Source of the DNA: Arthrobacter sp. ISL-30
Lineage (GTDB): Bacteria > Actinomycetota > Actinomycetes > Actinomycetales > Micrococcaceae
DNA: 64,000 nt
Direction of reading: 5' to 3'
NCBI RefSeq assembly: GCF_018613855.1
Contig: NZ_JAGGPK010000022.1
Span: 117,133-181,132 of the forward strand
Both the position numbers and the translations under genes were made by a program. Below are positions 44,277 to 53,880 of this stretch, in pieces. The notes beneath the pieces were generated by a model. The model ran no database searches. It saw only the letters and a list, made by a program, of their open reading frames with translations, and was not told the origin of the DNA. Within the stretch, counting starts at the first letter, position 1, and each line of letters starts with the position of its first letter.

Positions 44277-44513
44277 TCAGGCGACGCGCCAAACGCTGCA
44301 TTCGTCGGTATTCACTGCCTTGCGCATGCCGCTGAGCTGGTCCATGATCCAGACGACGCCGATGCCCGGCGCCGTTTCCTGTACCCTGCCACGGCGGATG
44401 ACAACGTCATCGTAGGCTGGTCCAACGGAAAGGCGGGCTTCGATCTGGTCGCCCCGGTGGAGCTGGTCGATGGCACGTATTCGTGTGGTTCGAGGCTTTA
44501 CTTCCTTTAGCAT
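44277..44513 (-). CDS. Small hypothetical protein, SH3-like beta fold suspected
   Basis: A 78-residue protein (MLKEVKPRTTRIRAIDQL to CSVWRVA). HRGDQIEARLSVGP to IRRGRVQETAPGIGVVWIMD suggests a small beta barrel with a turn rich in Gly and charged residues. GGAGG lies 5 bases before ATG 44513 (ATG 44516 is too close). It converges on the MoaD-like gene and is divergent from the ROK gene. No function is assigned. Confidence 0.6.
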   Translation of the reverse strand: MLKEVKPRTTRIRAIDQLHRGDQIEARLSVGPAYDDVVIRRGRVQETAPGIGVVWIMDQLSGMRKAVNTDECSVWRVA

Positions 44514-44760
44514 CATGACCTCCGAGTCCGTATCTGGCGCCGGCGACTGCCGACGTTCCTAGTGTGTCGGCCCATTGTTGCGGGCTTATTTCCCATGGGT
44601 AAGGCCTGGGTTAGCTTTCCGGAGCACGTGTTTCCGACTCCTCAAAACCTATGTCCCGAACCCTGTCGCGCCTGAAATCCACATCACCGGGCGACTATTG
44701 ACAGGGGTTAGAATAAGACCGACGCCGTCTTACCCACCTCCCAGACCTAGAAGCAGAACG

Positions 44761-46020
44761 ATGACGAAGAGAACGTCCAAGGACATACGCAACCAGAGCC
44801 GCTTTGCCCTCTTGCGCGGTTTGTACTCGCTGCGCACCGCCACCCGCCAGGAACTGACAGCTGCTACCGGATTGAGCTTCGCAACGATTTCGAACATCGT
44901 GGGGGAGCTGATCGACGTCGGCGTCCTGGTGGAGGCAGGACGCGAGGACTCGGGCGGCGGCCGCCCCGTGACGCGGCTGAAGATTTCACCGGAGCGCGGC
45001 GCGCTGGTGGGCATCGATATCGCCGAAACCTACGTCCACGTCGACATCTACGACCTTGCCCTGGGAGTGATCGGCCAGGCCGAAAGCGAACCGGCCATCG
45101 ACGAAAACGAGCCGTCCGCCCTGGTACGGCATGTCGCGGGGGTCCTTGACCAGGCAGTGGCCGACGCCGGCATTTCGAGGGACCGGCTCCTGCGCGTCGG
45201 GATCAGCCTCCCGGGCCAGGTGGACCCCCAGCGCGGGGTCTCCGTCTTCGCCCCGAACTGGGACTGGCACGAGGTCCACATCCAGTCGCTGCTGTCCGAA
45301 GCCCTCGGCCTGCCCGTGGATGTCGACAACCCGCTGCGGGCCATCGCCATCGCGGAACTGTGGTTTGGGGCAGGCCGCCTGGTCAATAACGTGGCAACGG
45401 TAAATCTAGGTACGGGAGTCGGCACCGGCCTGGCAATCGACGGCGACCTGGTCCGCGGTTCCAGCAACACGGCGGGGGAATGGGGCCACACCACGCTGGT
45501 CTATAACGGACGGCTTTGTCGCTGCGGCCGGCGAGGCTGCGTCGAGGCCTACTTGGGGGTTCCAGGGCTGCAGGCCACCATGGCCGAGATCAATGCGGCC
45601 CACGATCTCCTGACTGGTGACCGGCAGCGTGAGTTTGTGGCCGACGTCGCGAAAGGCCTTGCCGATGACGATCCTGACTGTAAGGAACTGATCGAGGTGA
45701 CCGCGCGCTACTTCGCCGCGGCGCTGGGAAACCTGGTCAACTTCATCAATCCGGACCACGTCAGCATCCTCGGCTGGACAGCCCGGCTCCTTGGAGCGGA
45801 ACTGCTCGAAGTCACAGATAAGTACCTGCCCAATGAAATGCTGCCGAGTGCCCGCGCGGCGGTGCGGGTGAGCCTGTCCTCCGTCGTGGGCAACTCGGTG
45901 ACGCTCGGGATGGCCACCTTCGCGCTCGAAGGTTTCCTGGAGCAGGTGGGGCTGCCGAGCAGGGGAGCCTCAACCCGCGCGTCTTTCGGAAACACCTCAT
46001 CCCTGGCGGCCGGCGCATGA
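44761..46020 (+). CDS. ROK-family transcriptional regulator
   Basis: A 419-residue protein with an N-terminal winged helix (RQELTAATGLSFATISNIVGEL) and a ROK sugar-kinase-like domain: VGIDIAETYVHVDI, LGTGVGTGLAIDG and the zinc signature CRCGRRGCVE. Such proteins (NagC/XylR-like) respond to sugars. It overlaps the DUF2264 gene by ATGA and so probably regulates its own operon. ATG 44761 is preceded by AGAAGCAGA. A TAGAAT element at 44709-44714 may be the -10. Confidence 0.88.
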   Translation: MTKRTSKDIRNQSRFALLRGLYSLRTATRQELTAATGLSFATISNIVGELIDVGVLVEAGREDSGGGRPVTRLKISPERGALVGIDIAETYVHVDIYDLALGVIGQAESEPAIDENEPSALVRHVAGVLDQAVADAGISRDRLLRVGISLPGQVDPQRGVSVFAPNWDWHEVHIQSLLSEALGLPVDVDNPLRAIAIAELWFGAGRLVNNVATVNLGTGVGTGLAIDGDLVRGSSNTAGEWGHTTLVYNGRLCRCGRRGCVEAYLGVPGLQATMAEINAAHDLLTGDRQREFVADVAKGLADDDPDCKELIEVTARYFAAALGNLVNFINPDHVSILGWTARLLGAELLEVTDKYLPNEMLPSARAAVRVSLSSVVGNSVTLGMATFALEGFLEQVGLPSRGASTRASFGNTSSLAAGA

Positions 46021-48101
46021 GCCGCCCTTCCGCAGGCTCGCGCCTCATGGGACAGCCACTGGGACGGCCAGTCGGCCAGCCCGTCCTGAAGGTTCCGGGC
46101 ATCCAGCTTCCCGAGCCGGATTATCAACTCTCCCCGTACACAGGACTGACCCGGGAGCACTGGGCTGCGTATGCGGACTATCTTCTCCGCTCCGTCCACA
46201 AGTACGCGACGGAGGACCACGGCAATATCTACCTTCCGGGTGCCGTCAGCGCCTATGGAAAGGCCAGCGATTCCCTCGAGGCCTTCGCAAGGTCATTCCT
46301 GCTGGCGTCATTCCGGATCATGGGCGACCCGCAGGGCACAGGCTGGCTCACCGACTGGTATGCCAAAGGCCTCGACGCCGGCAGCGACCCGCATTCGCCC
46401 GCGCGCTGGCCGCGCCCTGACGAGCTGGGACAGGCCAAGGTTGAGGCCGCCTCCCTGGCCGTGGGCCTTGCCCTGACTCGGGAACACCTGTGGGACAAGC
46501 TGCCGCAGCGGGTCCAGGAACAGCTGGTTGCCTGGTTTGAAACGGTGATCGGCGGGGACTATCCGCCAATCAACTGGGTGTGGTTCCAGATCGTTGTGGA
46601 ATCCTTCCTGGCCTCTGTGGGCGGCCGCTACTCTGATGAGGACATCGACGCAGGCCTCGCAATCCACGAGTCCCTCTATAAGGGCGGAGGCTGGTTCGCG
46701 GACGGTCCCGAGCGCTCCTACGATCACTATATTGGGTGGGCGTTCCATGTGTATCCGCAACTGTGGGCCATCATGGCGCCCAGCGGTCCGCGGGTCCAGG
46801 CCCGCAAGTCCATGGACGCGGAACGGCTCGCCGCCTACCTCGATGACGCCGCTTGCCTCGTGGGCGCGAACGGCTCCCCGCTGATCCAGGGCCGCAGCCT
46901 CATCTACCGTTTCGCGGCTGCAGCCCCCTTCTGGGCCGGCGAACTCGCCGGAAACACGAGGCTTTCTCCCGGCCTCAGCCGCCGTGCAGCCTCGGGAATG
47001 CTGCGCTACTTCGACCGACACGGCGCCGTTGACTCCAACGGGCTCCTCTCCATTGGCTGGCACGGCGAGTTTCCGGGCATGAAGCAGTCCTATTCAGGAG
47101 CAGGTTCCCCCTATTGGGCGTCGAAGGGAATGATGGGGCTCGCGCTTCCGGCCGACCATCCGGTGTGGACCGACGTCGAACAGCCGCTGCCGGTGGAAAA
47201 GGGCGATACCCAAAGGCTCATCGGGCCGCCGGGCTGGCAGGTGAACGGAACCGTGGCGGACGGCGTGGTTAGGATCCACAACCATGGCACCGATCATGCC
47301 AGGGCGGGCGATTCGACTACGGATTCTCCGCTTTACGCCCGCCTCGGCTACTCCACGCACAGCTTCCCGGACCTTGAACCGGAGTCGCTGGACAACGCCT
47401 GTGTGCTGATGGACGCACAGGGTTCGCTGACGCACCGGACCGGTTTCGAATTCCTTGGACAGGCCGCCGTCGGGGATATACTGCTCGGCGCGTCCGTTGG
47501 GCAGGCGAAGTGGATCATGCCGGACCCCGAACGGGGACCGGATCATGGCAGCGGCACGTCCGGAACCATCGCCCCGGGTCCGCGCATCGGCGTCGCCTCC
47601 GTCAGCTGCGCTGCCGTCGAAATCCGCATCGTCATCCTTTCCGGAACAGCCGGTTGCCAGCCGGCGCGGCTGCGGATCGGTGGCTGGCCCGTGGCGCTGG
47701 GCTCCATGGCGCTGGATTCCGCGGAGGGCGAGGCGGGCGATGTCGAAAGCTTGCACAGTTCCGTCCAGCCCCTTGCCGGGTGGGGCCATCCCCTTGAGGA
47801 CAGCGGCGAGCACCTGGACGAGCAACCTGGCCCCATGACCAACCACCCTAGCCGGCCAGGCCATCGGATTCCGTGGGTGGGCACGCTTGCGTCGGCTGAG
47901 GACGGCGTCTATGCGGCGGTGGTCAGTTTCGGCGGGCCAGCGGCCGAGGCTGCCGGGGCCGCGGTCCGCTGGATTGACGACGACGGCGAGCCTCGCCTGG
48001 TGTTCGGCGGCCCGGATGGCGGGGAAACTCTTGAGTCCGGGCGGTCGCGGTCGGTGACGCTCAAGCGACTGCGCGAGGAGTTTCCAGGGCTGGGACTGTA
48101 G
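46017..48101 (+). CDS. DUF2264 family protein
   Basis: A 694-residue protein. The N-terminal half (about residues 35-400) is a helical toroid-like domain with the DUF2264 pattern YADYLLRSVHKYATEDHG, INWVWFQIVVESFL and DGPERSYDHYIGWAFHVY; the C-terminal half is beta-rich. DUF2264 is found in polysaccharide-use loci, and its fold relates to glycoside hydrolases or lyases of the (alpha/alpha)6 type, but activity is not established. No signal peptide is seen, so it would be cytoplasmic. The start overlaps the ROK stop. Confidence 0.85.
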   Translation: MSRPSAGSRLMGQPLGRPVGQPVLKVPGIQLPEPDYQLSPYTGLTREHWAAYADYLLRSVHKYATEDHGNIYLPGAVSAYGKASDSLEAFARSFLLASFRIMGDPQGTGWLTDWYAKGLDAGSDPHSPARWPRPDELGQAKVEAASLAVGLALTREHLWDKLPQRVQEQLVAWFETVIGGDYPPINWVWFQIVVESFLASVGGRYSDEDIDAGLAIHESLYKGGGWFADGPERSYDHYIGWAFHVYPQLWAIMAPSGPRVQARKSMDAERLAAYLDDAACLVGANGSPLIQGRSLIYRFAAAAPFWAGELAGNTRLSPGLSRRAASGMLRYFDRHGAVDSNGLLSIGWHGEFPGMKQSYSGAGSPYWASKGMMGLALPADHPVWTDVEQPLPVEKGDTQRLIGPPGWQVNGTVADGVVRIHNHGTDHARAGDSTTDSPLYARLGYSTHSFPDLEPESLDNACVLMDAQGSLTHRTGFEFLGQAAVGDILLGASVGQAKWIMPDPERGPDHGSGTSGTIAPGPRIGVASVSCAAVEIRIVILSGTAGCQPARLRIGGWPVALGSMALDSAEGEAGDVESLHSSVQPLAGWGHPLEDSGEHLDEQPGPMTNHPSRPGHRIPWVGTLASAEDGVYAAVVSFGGPAAEAAGAAVRWIDDDGEPRLVFGGPDGGETLESGRSRSVTLKRLREEFPGLGL

Positions 48102-48239
48102 GGGAGCGTTTCGGGCCGCGCGGCGTGCATGGAGAGACTGCTGGGAGCTGGCCCGAATGGAGGTTCCGCAGGTTTACCTTGCATCGCGAACGCCCTCCCT
48201 CAACAAGAAAGACATGCGCTTGGTGCACCAGCGCCGCGA

Positions 48240-48728
48240 CTAGCCGCGCCCCATGTTGGTTGACGGATCCTCATGGCTTTCGCCCGGGTCGCCCGCTAAA
48301 GAGCGGGGATCGTCTGTCTCCGGGAGGCCACCAGGGCCGGGTACGGACTGCGGGTTGTCCAGTGGAAAATCGCCGGGCTCCGCAACGGGATTCTGTGGCG
48401 GATTGACGCTCGGACTCTCCGTGGGGTGGCCGGCGGGATTTTCGTCCGGATCGGTGCGCGGCTCGCTGTCTGTACCAGTGTCAGTTCCGCTGTCGGTGCC
48501 GGTAGCGCCGGCGCTGCCAAGGCCGCCGTCACCGGCCAGCCTAGCCTCGTCCGAGTCCATGGCATTGGAACCCTCACTGATGGAGGAGTGCACCTGAACG
48601 TCGTCGTCGGGATTTCCAGGATCGGGAACGTGGGCGTCGTCAGCCGGTTCGGACAGGCCGGCGAGGTCCTCCATGGCATTTTCGACTGCCCTCTTGATGC
48701 CGTTTCCCCTGTCTGCAGGATCGTCCAT
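48240..48728 (-). CDS. Disordered low-complexity acidic protein
   Basis: A 162-residue protein with a short helical start (GIKRAVENAMEDLAGL) and a long tail of Asp, Pro, Gly, Ser and Thr, including TDSGTDTGTDSEP and ESPSVNPPQNPVAEPGDF. GAGGAG precedes ATG 48728. It probably has no fold outside the N-terminal helix. Small Pro/Asp-rich proteins of this sort are common in Arthrobacter; the function is unknown. Confidence 0.6.
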   Translation of the reverse strand: MDDPADRGNGIKRAVENAMEDLAGLSEPADDAHVPDPGNPDDDVQVHSSISEGSNAMDSDEARLAGDGGLGSAGATGTDSGTDTGTDSEPRTDPDENPAGHPTESPSVNPPQNPVAEPGDFPLDNPQSVPGPGGLPETDDPRSLAGDPGESHEDPSTNMGRG

Positions 48729-48873
48729 GGGAGTGCTCCTCACTGGTCGTGCCCAAGCGACCGGCGTCTCCGGCCGCACCTGATATTCCAGACTTATCAG
48801 CATGCTTAGTAATAGTCCAGCCTTACCGAGTGCTTCGCTCGACACACCCTGACCGGAGGATTACCTTGGGCAC

Positions 48874-49041
48874 ATGACTGAGACTCCAGCGGGCAACGGC
48901 GAGCCTCGGGACGACGACGCGGCCGGGGAGTCCCTCGCGGGCGACATTGACAGCGAGATCGAACCCGACGTCGAAGATCTCGAGGGGCTGGCGCCCGCCA
49001 GGGACTGGAGCGCAGAGGAGCCCGAAGTGGAGGAAAGCTGA
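48874..49041 (+). CDS. Very acidic 55-residue protein
   Basis: ATG 48874 to TGA 49041 encodes MTETPAGNGEPRDDD to EEPEVEES, about one-third Asp and Glu. GGAGG lies 14 bases upstream, longer than ideal. Its main support is position: the stop overlaps the presumed CTG start of the hydrolase as CTGA, the same layout as at 41842. It is similar in character to other short acidic proteins in this window. Confidence 0.5.
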   Translation: MTETPAGNGEPRDDDAAGESLAGDIDSEIEPDVEDLEGLAPARDWSAEEPEVEES

Positions 49042-49859
49042 TCGCACTTCATTCCGAGGACGTCGAGTTCGAGGGCCTGCGGGGGAAACTCCGGGCCTCC
49101 GGTCCGATTGACGGCCCCGGTGAGACCCCGCTGAACCCAGGCAGTTCACGCCTGGCACCGGAGCCTGTCTACGTCCTTCTGCACGGTATTGGGGTTTCCC
49201 ACCGCTACCTCGCCAGGTTGCACCAGGTGCTGGCTGAATCCAGCCGGACCTATTCCATTGACCTTCCCGGATTTGGCGGCACCCCAAAGCCGGGGCGGCA
49301 ACTTTCGGTCGAGGACTACGCATCCTTCATCAACTCCGTGCTGGTGTCCCGGGGTGTCGAATCGTATGTCCTGGTGGGCCATTCCATGGGGGTGCAGTTT
49401 GCAATTGAGGCGGCGCTCCAGCGGCCCGACCCTGTCCGGCAAGTGGTGCTGATGGGACCGGTGGTAGATTCCCGGCAGAGGACGGTGGTGAGGCAGTCAA
49501 TTGCGCTGTTTCGCGACGCCCTGTTCTTTGAGAGCCCGTCGTCCAACTGGGTGGTCTTCACCGATTACCTTCGCTGCGGCATCCGCTGGTACCTCACTGA
49601 GCTGCCGGTCATGATGGAGTACAAGACGGAACAACGGCTGGCGGATGCCAAGGTGCCTGTGCTGGTCCTGCGCGGCAGCCGGGACCCGGTAGCCGGACGG
49701 GAGTGGGCGCTGCAACTGAGCCGTACTGCCGCAGAGGGACGGCTCGCCGAGATTCCCCAATGCGGGCATGTGGCTCAACATCTGCGCCCCAGGGCAGTGG
49801 CCAGGGCTATCCGGAGCTTCGTCGCCGCCACCGCTCGGCCGCGCGATCCAACGAGGTGA
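49038..49859 (+). CDS. Alpha/beta hydrolase, presumed CTG start
   Basis: A hydrolase of the alpha/beta fold: LLHGIG (oxyanion loop), nucleophile elbow VGHSMG, Asp in RGSRDPV and His in CGHVAQ. The first ATG, GTG or TTG in frame is TTG 49218, which would remove the first strand and the HG motif, so the real start must be upstream. The frame is open from 48951 and contains no ATG, GTG or TTG there; CTG 49038 overlaps the upstream stop. From CTG the protein is 273 residues, normal for the family. Substrate unknown. Confidence 0.75.
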   Translation: MIALHSEDVEFEGLRGKLRASGPIDGPGETPLNPGSSRLAPEPVYVLLHGIGVSHRYLARLHQVLAESSRTYSIDLPGFGGTPKPGRQLSVEDYASFINSVLVSRGVESYVLVGHSMGVQFAIEAALQRPDPVRQVVLMGPVVDSRQRTVVRQSIALFRDALFFESPSSNWVVFTDYLRCGIRWYLTELPVMMEYKTEQRLADAKVPVLVLRGSRDPVAGREWALQLSRTAAEGRLAEIPQCGHVAQHLRPRAVARAIRSFVAATARPRDPTR

Positions 49860-49997
49860 GCCGCGATCCAAGCGAGGGGACACGGAGTAGCCGCTATGGC
49901 CTTGTTAAGGCCGGTCTGTCGGACTAGGCTGGCAAACTACCGCCCCCGGAAGGCAGTCACTGTAGAGTCCCGGGGACCTAGGGAAAGAGGGATAACC

Positions 49998-50246
49998 ATG
50001 ACCGGATACGATCCCGAGGACGACCCGCAGACGTTCGGTGCAGCCGGCGTCGAGGAATCCGATGATGCCAAAGACGAATCCACTGAAGAGGAAACCGGGG
50101 ACCGGGAGCATGACCCCGCCGCCTCGGCCAACCCGGATCCCCTCAAGGGGAATATCACCGGGCTCGAGCCTGGAGGTGGAGTGCCTCCAGGGGAGACGCC
50201 TCCCGCAGAGGACTCGATGAGCGCGGATCAGGGACACGAGGAGTAG
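49998..50246 (+). CDS. DUF6480-like small protein
   Basis: An 82-residue disordered acidic protein with the segment GLEPGGGVPPGETPPAE near the C-terminus, which I recognise as DUF6480-type. GGAAAGAGGG precedes ATG 49998. Function unknown. It lies upstream of the GH13 gene by 71 bp on the same strand. Confidence 0.65.
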   Translation: MTGYDPEDDPQTFGAAGVEESDDAKDESTEEETGDREHDPAASANPDPLKGNITGLEPGGGVPPGETPPAEDSMSADQGHEE

Positions 50247-50317
50247 AACTGCACGTCCTCCACACGTCGCTTCTGAAGTGACAGAGTGGAAGGGACCATT
50301 GAGCGAAGGAGAAATCC

Positions 50318-52660
50318 GTGCACGATTCGGCAGTAACGGGAAAGAACACGAGCGACGGCCAGGTGGAACTTCGGGGCGGCCAGCAGGCGGATACCGCGCC
50401 CGCGGACTTTACCGAGGCCAATTCGGCCGACGAAGCCGCAGAGGCCTCGGCGGCACCCCAAGTAGCCGAGATAACGTATGACGAACAGTTCTATCCCGCG
50501 CGCCCCAAGTCCCTCAGGCCGGTAGCCCGCCGTCGCCAATATGTGGCGCATGCCCCGTCCTTCGAGCTCGACGGGCGCAACAAAGCCTACGTTGAATGGC
50601 TGCGCAACCAGTCCATGCTGGGCGACGCCGACGTCCTTGCACGCCAGCTTTCCGGTCAGGCAAGCATGTGGCAAAACTCCTACGCCCATCCCAACGCGAG
50701 GGCCGCCGTCGAACGCGCCTCCGTCTGGTTCACCGCCTACCCGCTGTCCTTCATCACCAAGCCGGGACAGTCGTTCCTGTCCGCCTTGGGCGATCCCCAA
50801 TTGTGGAAGTCCTTCCGGGAAATCGGTGTGAAAGCTATCCACACGGGTCCGGTCAAGCGGGCCGGAGGCCTGAATGGCTGGACGCAGACGCCCAGCGTGG
50901 ATGGACATTTCGACCGCATTGGGATGGCCATTGATCCCCTGTTTGGCACCGAGGATGAATTCCGCAACATGTGCGAGGTGGCCGCCGAATACGGCGGCAC
51001 CATTATCGATGACATCGTCCCCGGCCACACCGGGAAGGGGCCGGACTTCCGGCTCGCGGAAATGAACTACAAGGACTACCCGGGTATCTACCACATGATC
51101 GATATCCCGGAGTCGGACTGGCACCTGCTGCCCGACGTCCCGAACGGCGAGGATTCTGTCAATATCGACGCCGACACCGAGCTTGCGCTGCAGAAGGCGG
51201 GCTACATTATCGGCCGGCTGCAGCGCGTGATCTTCTATGAGCCAGGGGTCAAGGAGACCAACTGGAGCGCCACACGCCCCGTCATCGACATCAATGGCGA
51301 GGCACGCCGCTGGGTCTACCTGCACTATTTCAAAGCGGGGCAGCCTTCCATCAACTGGCTCGATCCAACATATGCGGGAATGCGCCTGGTGACGGGGGAC
51401 GCGCTGCATTCGCTCCTTGACCTTGGTACCGGGGCCCTGCGCCTTGACGCGAATGGCTTCCTCGGCGTCGAAAAGAGTGCGGAAGAGCAGCCAGGCTGGT
51501 CTGAAGGCCACCCGCTCTCCGAGGCGGCCAACCAGCTGATCGGCAGCATGGTGCGGAAAGTCGGTGGGTTCTCCTTCCAGGAGTTGAACCTCAGCATGGA
51601 TGACATCAAGGCAACTTCCGAGACCGGTCCGGACCTGTCCTATGATTTCGTGACCCGACCGGCGTACCATCACGCACTTGTCACGGCGGATACTGAATTC
51701 CTGAGGCTCACCTTGCGCGAGGCAATGGAGATCGGTGTGGACCAGGCCTCTCTGGTGCACGCCCTGCAGAACCACGACGAACTGACATACGAACTGGTGC
51801 ACTTCGCCACCCGACACAGGGACGACATCTTCGAACTGAACGGGGAGGAGCTCACCGGCGCCGAACTGGCCGAGCACGTCCAGCAGACCCTGCGGGAGCA
51901 AATCACGGGGGAGAACGGTCCCTACAACGCCGTCTTTACCACCAACGGTATCGCCTGCACCACCGTCAGCTTCATCACGGCGGCCCTCGGCATCAAGGAT
52001 ACGGCCGTGATAACAGCCGAGCAGATCGCGCAGGTCCGGGACGTCCATCTGCTCCTGGCCATGTACAACGCCCTGCAGCCCGGAGTCTTCGCCCTCTCGG
52101 GGTGGGACCTCAGCGGGATGACCACACTGGAAATGGCCCAGGTGAAGGAGCTGACAGCCAAAGGCGACACTCGGTGGATTAACCGGGGAGCCCACGACAT
52201 TACGGGCAGCGACCCGACAGCCGACGCTTCGTCGTCGGGAATGCCCAGGGCCCGCAGCCTCTACGGCTCGCTACCGGAGCAGCTGGTAGACGAAGGCTCC
52301 TTCGCCCGCCGGCTTCAAAAAGTCCTGGCAGTCCGCGAAGAATGGGGGATCGCCACGAGCATGCTCCTGGACGTCCCGGAAGTCTCCAACCGCGGACTCC
52401 TGGTGATGGTCAACCGGCTGGCCTCGGGCACCGTCCAGGTCACGGTGTTGAACTTCTCCGGGCAGGAGATCGCCGGCAGCGTCAATTCCGAGGAACTGGA
52501 GTGTGGAGCCGCGGTGCGGAACCTGCTTACCAACGAAAGCCTCGGCACGGTGGATGACCTTCACAGTTTCTTCATACAGCTTCAGCCCTATGAGGGGGCC
52601 GCACTAATCATCGAACCGGTTCTGGAGGTCGAGGAGTCAGCTTCTCCGCAACAGGGGTGA
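50318..52660 (+). CDS. GH13 trehalose synthase-like / maltose alpha-glucosyltransferase
   Basis: A 780-residue cytoplasmic GH13 enzyme. Nucleophile Asp377 in LRLDANGF, acid/base Glu422 in FQELNL and transition-state Asp487 in QNHDELTYE are present. The [11 protein letters not shown] segment resembles the HDELTLE pattern of trehalose synthases, which interconvert maltose and trehalose. The first 70 residues are disordered and acidic. The region around [22 protein letters not shown] is not typical of classical TreS, so specificity is uncertain. AAGGAG lies 6 bases before GTG 50318. Its 3' end overlaps the convergent SGNH gene by 24 bp. Confidence 0.78.
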   Translation: MHDSAVTGKNTSDGQVELRGGQQADTAPADFTEANSADEAAEASAAPQVAEITYDEQFYPARPKSLRPVARRRQYVAHAPSFELDGRNKAYVEWLRNQSMLGDADVLARQLSGQASMWQNSYAHPNARAAVERASVWFTAYPLSFITKPGQSFLSALGDPQLWKSFREIGVKAIHTGPVKRAGGLNGWTQTPSVDGHFDRIGMAIDPLFGTEDEFRNMCEVAAEYGGTIIDDIVPGHTGKGPDFRLAEMNYKDYPGIYHMIDIPESDWHLLPDVPNGEDSVNIDADTELALQKAGYIIGRLQRVIFYEPGVKETNWSATRPVIDINGEARRWVYLHYFKAGQPSINWLDPTYAGMRLVTGDALHSLLDLGTGALRLDANGFLGVEKSAEEQPGWSEGHPLSEAANQLIGSMVRKVGGFSFQELNLSMDDIKATSETGPDLSYDFVTRPAYHHALVTADTEFLRLTLREAMEIGVDQASLVHALQNHDELTYELVHFATRHRDDIFELNGEELTGAELAEHVQQTLREQITGENGPYNAVFTTNGIACTTVSFITAALGIKDTAVITAEQIAQVRDVHLLLAMYNALQPGVFALSGWDLSGMTTLEMAQVKELTAKGDTRWINRGAHDITGSDPTADASSSGMPRARSLYGSLPEQLVDEGSFARRLQKVLAVREEWGIATSMLLDVPEVSNRGLLVMVNRLASGTVQVTVLNFSGQEIAGSVNSEELECGAAVRNLLTNESLGTVDDLHSFFIQLQPYEGAALIIEPVLEVEESASPQQG

Positions 52661-53572
52661 AGGCGCAAAAACTGGTCCGGCGGCAGGCCGCTTGGCTGCT
52701 TGGTAGGCCTCGGACTGGTGCAGTAGGCGCCTGATAACCCACGGTGCAAAATAGTCCCGCGCCCAGACCAGGTCATCGCGTCTGGCTTCGCGCCAGTTCC
52801 TGAGCGGGAGCGGTCGTGGGTCATAGGGCTCCAGAGTGTGGGGCACGCTCAACGTCTCCAGGACCATCGCTGCGATGGTGTGGTGCCCCAACGGAGAAAA
52901 GTGCAGGCGGTCGGCGTCCCACATGGCGGGGTCGTGGAGCTCGCTCAGTGCCCACAAGTCTGCGACAAGACAACCGTAGCGGTCGGCGATCACGCGCAGG
53001 TTTTCATTGAAGATGGCAATTTTGCCCCGCATCAGCCCAAACACCGGCGTAGCGCCCCAGTCGGGACCGGTGAACAGCACGACGGAGGCACCTGCAGAAC
53101 GGAGGCGGCTCACGGCGGGATCGAGCCTCTCAGCGAGGCGGTCCGGATCACCGTTTCGGAAGACTAGGTCATTTCCTCCGGCGGAGAGGGTGACAAGGTC
53201 GGGTTTGATTTGAAGGGCGGGTTCGAGCTGCTCCTCAAGAATCTGCTGCAGCAATCTTCCACGAATGGCGAGGTTGGCGTAGGCAAAATCGGGTTGCTTG
53301 GAACTCAGCTCCTCGGCGACGCGGTCAGCCCATCCGCGAAGGCCTCCTGGGCTTCGCGATTCGGGGTCCCCGACGCCTTCTGTGAAGGAATCTCCCAACG
53401 CCACGAAGCGCCTCCAGGGGTGCGGTCCGCTTCCCGGAGCCAGGACGGGTGGGGCGTGGCGCCATGTCCATAGCCTTCTTAAAACGGCAAAAAGGGCAGC
53501 CCAAGGCGCCTGCTGCCCCAGGCTCCCCCTGCCGGTCGAGCTGGCGGTAGCCAAGTCGAATTCGGCGCTCAT
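52637..53572 (-). CDS. SGNH/GDSL-family esterase or lipase
   Basis: A 311-residue hydrolase with Ser62 in [10 protein letters not shown] (block I), NLAIRGR (block II), SAGGND (block III) and DADRLHFS (block V, Asp and His). This gives the complete SGNH set. No signal peptide is visible; the first 50 residues are polar. ATG 53572 has a poor ribosome site. The promoter upstream contains a perfect palindrome, suggesting control by a TetR-type regulator. Substrate is not predictable. Confidence 0.85.
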   Translation of the reverse strand: MSAEFDLATASSTGRGSLGQQAPWAALFAVLRRLWTWRHAPPVLAPGSGPHPWRRFVALGDSFTEGVGDPESRSPGGLRGWADRVAEELSSKQPDFAYANLAIRGRLLQQILEEQLEPALQIKPDLVTLSAGGNDLVFRNGDPDRLAERLDPAVSRLRSAGASVVLFTGPDWGATPVFGLMRGKIAIFNENLRVIADRYGCLVADLWALSELHDPAMWDADRLHFSPLGHHTIAAMVLETLSVPHTLEPYDPRPLPLRNWREARRDDLVWARDYFAPWVIRRLLHQSEAYQAAKRPAAGPVFAPSPLLRRS

Positions 53573-53619
53573 CGTTGAGCCAGTCCTTCCGCACGCACAG
53601 GTTAGGCGTTTGGCACCTG

Positions 53620-53673
53620 ATCTGTATCAGTGGATACAGATTAGTTATAGCACTCGGGGGAGATCGTTTGCAA
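53620..53673 (-). promoter_or_regulatory. SGNH gene promoter with TetR-type palindrome
   Basis: TTGCAA (53673-53668), 18 bp, TATAAC (53649-53644) reads leftward. ATCTGTATC and GATACAGAT, separated by 4 bases (53620-53641), form a perfect 9-bp-arm inverted repeat over the expected transcript start. Elsewhere the 308-bp gap 53573-53880 shows nothing I can support. Confidence 0.72.
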
Positions 53674-53880
53674 GGCCTTTTCGTGAAGTCGGAGCCCCGA
53701 CGATATGCCCCAGCGCTGCCGATCAGTCGTTGCCAACCTGCCGAATGCCAGGAAAGAGGTCCTTCCCGCGCCCAACCACACTTGGGAACCGCAGGTGATG
53801 GCCTCCGCGCTCGCGAAATTCCTGATCGAATAGCCGGGCTAACGCGCGGTGTTCAGGCTCGGTGTTCAGGCTTAGAGGTC

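Noticed and set aside
49218..49859. Hydrolase start at TTG 49218
   Set aside because: It would remove the first beta strand and the HG oxyanion motif, leaving an incomplete fold.
50228..52195. 655-codon minus-strand ORF
   Set aside because: Antisense to the GH13 gene, whose catalytic motifs are intact; no ribosome site or domain in the opposite frame.
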